A stretch of 64,000 bases of DNA from Saccharina japonica. Its lineage: Eukaryota; Sar; Phaeophyceae; Laminariales; Laminariaceae. Below, piece after piece: positions 59,060-64,000 of this stretch; the stretch's first letter is position 1; every line of letters begins with the position of its first letter. The position numbers and the translations under genes are program-made. The notes under the pieces were generated by a model. That model did not search any database. It saw nothing but the letters and a program-made list of their open reading frames with translations, and was not told the DNA's origin. The stretch is taken from assembly GCA_008828725.1 (NCBI GenBank), contig MEHQ01003072.1, positions 225,879 through 289,878 on the forward strand, given 5' to 3'.

Positions 59060-59307
59060 GACGCCTTCTACGGTAGAGGTGCACCATAATATCCTGAGGG
59101 AGGTCAGTTCAGGTGCTCCCTACCTCGCCCAAAAACTGTTTTCGGAGGAAACCAAAAGTGCTACCCGGTGACCAATTGCATGGCCGAGGACAAAGTCGAA
59201 ACATGTTGCATCACAAAAACCAAATTTGCACGATTTTTAGGTTAAGCGCCGCCGTCATGCCGGAAACCGTTCAGCCAAAAAGTGTCACCTCTACCGTAGC
59301 ACGCGTC
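59060..59307. mobile_element. MITE, second copy of the GACGCGTGCTACGG family
   Basis: The right end reads CACCTCTACCGTAGCACGCGTC and the left end GACGCCTTCTACGGTAGAGGTG. GGCT flanks both sides (59056-59059 and 59308-59311), a possible 4-bp target-site duplication. The inside shares AAAAGTGCTACC with the copy at 13447. No coding capacity. Confidence 0.6.
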
Positions 59308-59454
59308 GGCTGTATACAAAGGAAAAACCCATTTCGCTCGTAAGTTGGCGGCGTATCCTAGGCTCTCGACATGCAACTCCGAATACTGTGAGCGACTGGT
59401 TTGTGGCGGGCTCGGGAACCTCGCATAAGATGACTGACTGTGATCTGCATGATC

Positions 59455-62180
59455 GTGATGCGTAAAATAACTATCAACACCAGACGTTGTGTCTGGCATG
59501 CGTGACTGGCGGGGGTATTTAGCGGCACGAACTAATATGAGACACTTGCCACTCCAGCGTTTGGTGCATATATGTGTTCCCTTTAAAAACAGAGAGGACG
59601 CACGAGACCTGACGCATTTCAAGAAGATACTACGGTTGTGTGCGTAAACACGAATTATGGCTAGCGGTCGATGTTCCGAACTACTTGTAGTCGGAACTTG
59701 ACAATCGAAACTGCTTTCAAAGGCAAGTAGCGTTTAAACAATATCGATGCACATGTGGAGTGGCAACATTCAGACCACCCCATCCGCCGGTCAACGGGCC
59801 GGTGTTGCGGTATATAGGGCGTTGCAAACGTCTTGGCACATATAGTCATCAGGTATAAAACAAGAAAGTCCTTAACTAGGGAAGTAACGAAGGTAGTATA
59901 ATGCAATGTTTAGTTTGGCGTGTTATTCCACAAACCCGTAGTCTGTGGGGTTGGGCGTCGCACTCCTCACGACTTTATATCAGGGTCCGGTAATAGTTGA
60001 GCTATATGGCTACATGACGTTGCCAAAAAACCTGCAGGACGTTGATTATTTAGTTAAGTTGAGGGCCTTGACAAATGCATGCATATATTATCCCCAGCTT
60101 GCTTGAGCTACTACACGTATGGGGACTTTCTGCCGGAGTGGGCATCGTCTCAACGGCAACCCTATGATACAGGTTGGGTTGTAACAGCGTGCACAAGTTT
60201 GAACGTGGCTGATCTACACGCGATGAAACGGCGTTTCTCCCATTAATGCGATAGTGAGCGTGCCTGGGAGCGACGCACAAGCAGAAAATGCCGCAGTACA
60301 TTCCGCTCATACCTCGACCACAATTGTACCCTGGAGTGCTCATAGTTTTGGACGTGTTGGCCTTCTTCATACTCTATTCCATTGTTTTCAATGCACTCGT
60401 TTTCCAATTTATCCGCCATGGATATGCTCCTGGCGTTCGTTGTTTTCAAATTCGTACGATATGGTATACCACAGCATCGTTAGTAACGCTTCTCTCGCGT
60501 ATTGGCACACACTGCGGTGCACGTCGGATGCGTTACTATTTGTTTTGTTTTGTTTATTGTATATTTACCTGGTTCTGGGACCATCGTCATCATAATCAGC
60601 TGCATTCATAAATGCATTTCCTCGGAAGATCTCGGCATCCATTTCCGGGTCTAACGAGAAACCTTCCATCCCTGTCGCAAGGTCTCAATCAATTTCTCAC
60701 CTCCATTCTCAATTGCGGAATTGTCTGCGAACTCGGTGCTGCCCTCGAAAGAGACATTCGAAACGAGCGAAGTTACTGCGCCTGCGTGCGGACATGTTAC
60801 CAGGAAGGCGGGATAAGGGAAGGTGAGCGTTTGGGACTCCCTGGTCTGCTGGAGAAGTACCGAAATGCTGTATTCGACAGCACACAAGTATAACCCATGA
60901 TAGATGTTGCTCCCGATAATCGCGTTAGCAGAGGACCAGTGACAGGTGCTACGGTAGGGAAGGTCATTTCGAAGTATTTTATTTGCAGCCGCTTATTAGC
61001 AGTGTTAGGGATTCACTGTTTAAGGTTTAGCGGTTGGAACCACCATTTGATTAATCAGTTACGCCTCGCCGACCACTTGATTTAAAATCTGTGTTTTGAG
61101 TGAGGTACATATCCACTCGCCGGAGTGGCTTAAACGCTGTGCGTATCCACTCGACCAGAGTAGCCCCGCCACTACAGCACCGGCCCCGTGAACAAAGTAG
61201 TATCGCAGATTTCGACAAGAGTTTGAAACCATTAGCGATATATATCCTAATAAATCTCGCCTTACGATACATGGCGTGAGCGCGACCTCGTTTTGGTAGG
61301 GACCCCAAACTAACTTACGTCGGTTAGGATACAGGTTGTTCGATTGAGGGGGATACATTGTTAGACCGGTGAAAGGGTGAATGGAGAAGAGAGAGTACCT
61401 CGACAGGGAGGTGCAACGAATAAGCGGTGTTGTGAAGAGGAGAAGGGCAAACTCCAGACGCGGCGAGAATTAAGGAGGCGGGGCATCCCATCGCCATAAT
61501 CGTTATATACCCAACTGCGTTGTTTAAGCGGGTGTCTAATATTGCAGACTGGCCGCGGTACTAGGCGCCACTAACGTGACCGGATGGACATTCTAGGTTG
61601 GGATCAAACACACGTGGGAGAGCGACCATGCCGGCAGGGGTTTGGCTCCGCTGCACGTCCAAAGGCGATGGACAGGTAACGGCTTTAGGTCTGAATGTTA
61701 AACAAGAAGACGAACCGAAAACAGACCACGCGGTGATTGTCAAGCGACAGCGGAGTTCTTTCTCCGACGTCGGTGGATTTTGCTGTTTAAAACACAAATT
61801 TCATTCCCGACGTATGTTGTTTGGGATGCGTTTAACGAGCAGTGAAACTTGGATACAGCTGGTACCGCGTTTGTCGAGTTGCAGGCATTACGTTTGAGTT
61901 TTAAACGCCAATGTTGGCGGAGAGTAGAGGTGTCTAGGCATGGTGTCGGTGAAGCTGTCGCACTTTTACTTTCAAATTGGCGTGTTGATTATTTATGCGG
62001 TTGAGCCGAAATCTGCAAGGGACCCTACTTGTCTGGCAACATTTGCATGTTTTATTAAGGACTGCCCGATGCACAAACCCAGCACGCAAGAGCGCGCGCG
62101 CGTAGTACTCGTCAAATTAAAAACCGTCTTATCCTAAGGGTCTCCAAACAATTGTAATGGAACCAGCCCACTGGTCAACA
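59455..62180. repeat. Segmental duplication block A, copy 2
   Basis: Partner of 37893-40766. This copy runs directly into block B segment b/c at 62.2 kb, showing the order that existed before the LTR element and minisatellite separated the two blocks in copy 1. Confidence 0.7.
60701..60781 (-). CDS. PMP-repeat exon (81 nt, phase 1-1), block A copy 2
   Basis: Acceptor GCACGCAG and donor GTGAGA on the minus strand bound 81 nt that encode GAVTSLVSNVSFEG followed by STEFADNSAIENGG. It is the positional partner of the exon at 39170-39250. Length, phase and splice sites are conserved between the copies. No neighbouring exons were resolved, so whether it belongs to a working gene is open. Confidence 0.6.
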
Positions 62181-62199
62181 AGTCGGTCGCAAATCGAAC

Positions 62200-63890
62200 G
62201 CACTTGACCCCCCTCTGTCAAACGATCAGTGCCGACATGACCATGGGCAACAGTCGTGCCTTTTTCCTACCCCAATATTTCTGTATTAAACACAGAGGTC
62301 GAGCTACATCTCCTAGTCGCGTTTGTAGCACAAGCATTACATCTGCTATAGATAAGAGTTGGTGGAAAATAAAGCCGACACAGTTATAGATGCAACGCAA
62401 TTCTTGAGATTAGGGAAAGTGTAGAAGACGCACCTCGTTCAATCGCCAAAAGGAATCTATGTAAGGCTGACAACTATAAACTGATCAACACATTTATTTA
62501 GCTCGTGTAGGTCGTAAACAACCCATCGGTGAGCGCACCGGTAACGCGTTTGATTAACAAGTTCAGTGACGAATGGTAGACACAGAACACAATGCCCTCT
62601 TATGTAGTAAGTACACTGGCACATATACAAATTTAACGCTACTAAGGTGCTTCAATATGCGACGCAATCTGTTACTCTGTGGGGAAGACGATTCGGCCGT
62701 GGCGTCGACATGAAGGTGACGCCTTAAAGTTTCAACGCCGACAAGGCTACAACCACACCAGGGCATATCGTTCTATATACATTAAAGATTAGTAGAACAA
62801 GTGGCCGGTTAACATGGTGCCGAGAACCCGTTCGGGTGGATTATGGCGGGGTTCTAGACAGCATTATCCCGGTTGTTACAAACATTAGTCACACAATAAG
62901 CCATAGAAGAGAATGAAGGGTTCAAAACGACACACTTGACCGTATAGCACAGGGTCTATACATATAGTGAAGGTTACTCGCCCTCCCCACCCAATAGGTG
63001 TATTGGTTGAGTCTATGCTTCCAGTTTCAAGACTGATCAAGTCCTATTAGCGTCAACGATCAACGTCACTTTGTTCGATATTTTATCTGCCAGCAACGAC
63101 GGTTCCAAGTTCCAGAAGAAGATCTACCCATTTTCGAGGCCCGTGTTGAATACCAGGTATTGTTAACTTGCATTTTTCTTCTTCATTCCCATTTATTATC
63201 TTCGCCCTTCCTTTCTCTCTCCTCCTTAACCGTCACTCAGATCCGGGGTAATAAAGTAGGCTCCTCTCCCTCCTCCCCCAATACGGTTCTTGCCTTGCTT
63301 TTGATCGCGAGAAGACTTTAGTCTTTTCTTCTCTCGTCGACTCGCATCGAGTTGAATTGCGTGGCGTGGGCATCAATACCTACGCTAGGGCGTTCCGTGC
63401 ATTACTACGGCTACTTCATCCCAACGTGGTGCGGACACTGCATTCGCAACCCTATGACTCACCATCACACATCAAGCGCGTCAAACCTTTTGATACCAGC
63501 CAATACAGTATTGATTCAAAGGGAACTGCCCACGAAAAGCCCATTGAACGGATTACGGCGGATCTGCTGAGGAGTTTAGCAAAAGGTGGGAGAAAACAAG
63601 CTGCCCATGTCGGCCGCCATGAGGAAGGAGAAGGTCAAGTTTCTGAGCTAAGTGCCCAATCATAATACGACGGCGCCTAGAAAATAACTATTGGAGAGGA
63701 CAGCCCTATTGAGGCATGATCAGCTCAAGATGCAGGAATGGGGCAGGGCTTGTGTGACCGAGCGAGAGACATGACATGTAGGGAAACAAACTCAGGCAGA
63801 CGGTGTTCTGCTCGACGATGGGCCGAAGGGGGGTCTGGTATTCCAGTCGAGAAGGGCTCCACGGAGCGGTAAGTACGCCGGATTCATCTT
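62200..63890. repeat. Duplicated block B, copy 4
   Basis: Matches 46.02-46.45 and 49.38-50.65 kb in order, for example GACATGAAGGTGACGCCTTAAAGTTTCAACGCC against GACATGAAGGTGATGTTCTGAAGTTTCAATGCG, and CAAGTGGCCGGTTAA at 62800 and 49799. It is interrupted by a SINE at 63173-63354. No exon confirmed. Confidence 0.65.
63173..63354 (-). mobile_element. 5'-truncated SINE with recoverable empty site
   Basis: Reverse copy of the SINE body at 625-973: CCCATTTATTATCTTCGCC, TCACTCAGATCCGGGG, AAAGTAGGCTCCTCTCCCTC and CGGTTCTTGCCTTGC. It starts with a T/C-run (the tail) and stops short of the tRNA-like head. It is flanked by AACTTGCA (63165-63172) and AATTGCG (63355-63361). The paralogous position at 50151-50165 reads GCTTGCATGGTCTGGGCGTC with no insert, an empty site. 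Confidence 0.75.
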
Positions 63891-64000
63891 ATGGTGGAGG
63901 TTACAGTTTTGGTTTCAATAAATATATTACTGATTGAGCTTCAATTCGGCAAATAGACGTATAGTGCTCATTTTAGTAGTCTGATAAGTTTGGTACTGCT
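63891..64000. other. Window end, nothing seen
   Basis: AT-rich sequence without recognisable features. Confidence 0.4.

Overview
This is eukaryotic nuclear DNA. It has GT-AG introns with alternating phases, two LTR retrotransposons, a tRNA-headed SINE, several families of short inverted-repeat elements and satellite-like arrays. The one well-supported gene combines repeats carrying GGA(I/L/V) and FxxN tetrapeptides (chlamydial polymorphic membrane protein, PMP, type), a Cys-rich ephrin-receptor-like stalk and a multi-pass membrane tail. From memory this combination is typical of photosynthetic stramenopiles, especially brown algae. TTAGGG-like motifs inside one satellite fit that but do not prove it, and no species is claimed.

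Layout. 0-11.4 kb: no confident gene. It holds a SINE (625-973), a tiny TTAA-flanked MITE (1199-1286), degenerate arrays (1.7-2.9 kb), a G-tract MITE (4401-4686), a ~290-bp satellite with TTAGGG-like words (5.6-7.2 kb), a 192-bp direct duplication and a 12-bp GTGTCGCG-type array (to 8.26 kb). 11.4-17.6 kb: the 3' part of the PMP/Cys-rich/multi-TM gene on the minus strand, seven exons joined by six introns in perfect phase. 17.7-26.8 kb: exon fossils, a SINE fragment, a seven-unit array (20.8-22.1 kb), a piggyBac-like MITE, a 9-bp-TSD MITE, CAG-rich DNA and an isolated PMP exon. 26.855-33.952 kb: a damaged Ty1/copia element with 397-bp LTRs. 34-37.5 kb: two CCGCACCGTAGG arrays around one weak ORF. 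37.9-64 kb: old, diverged duplications of one locus (blocks A and B). One copy of block A is followed by a non-autonomous LTR element (40.772-44.942 kb, perfect CACGG target-site duplication) and a minisatellite.

How it fits together. The recurring coding signal is a PMP-repeat exon of about 81 nt that begins and ends in phase 1 and so can be added or lost without breaking the frame. Copies lie at 17.2, 17.6, 25.9, 39.2, 55.7 and 60.7 kb, all on the minus strand. The window therefore looks like an expanding and decaying cluster of cell-surface genes rich in mobile DNA. Only the 11.4-17.6 kb gene shows a continuous model, and its 5' end was not found. Most other open frames are chance frames in repeats.
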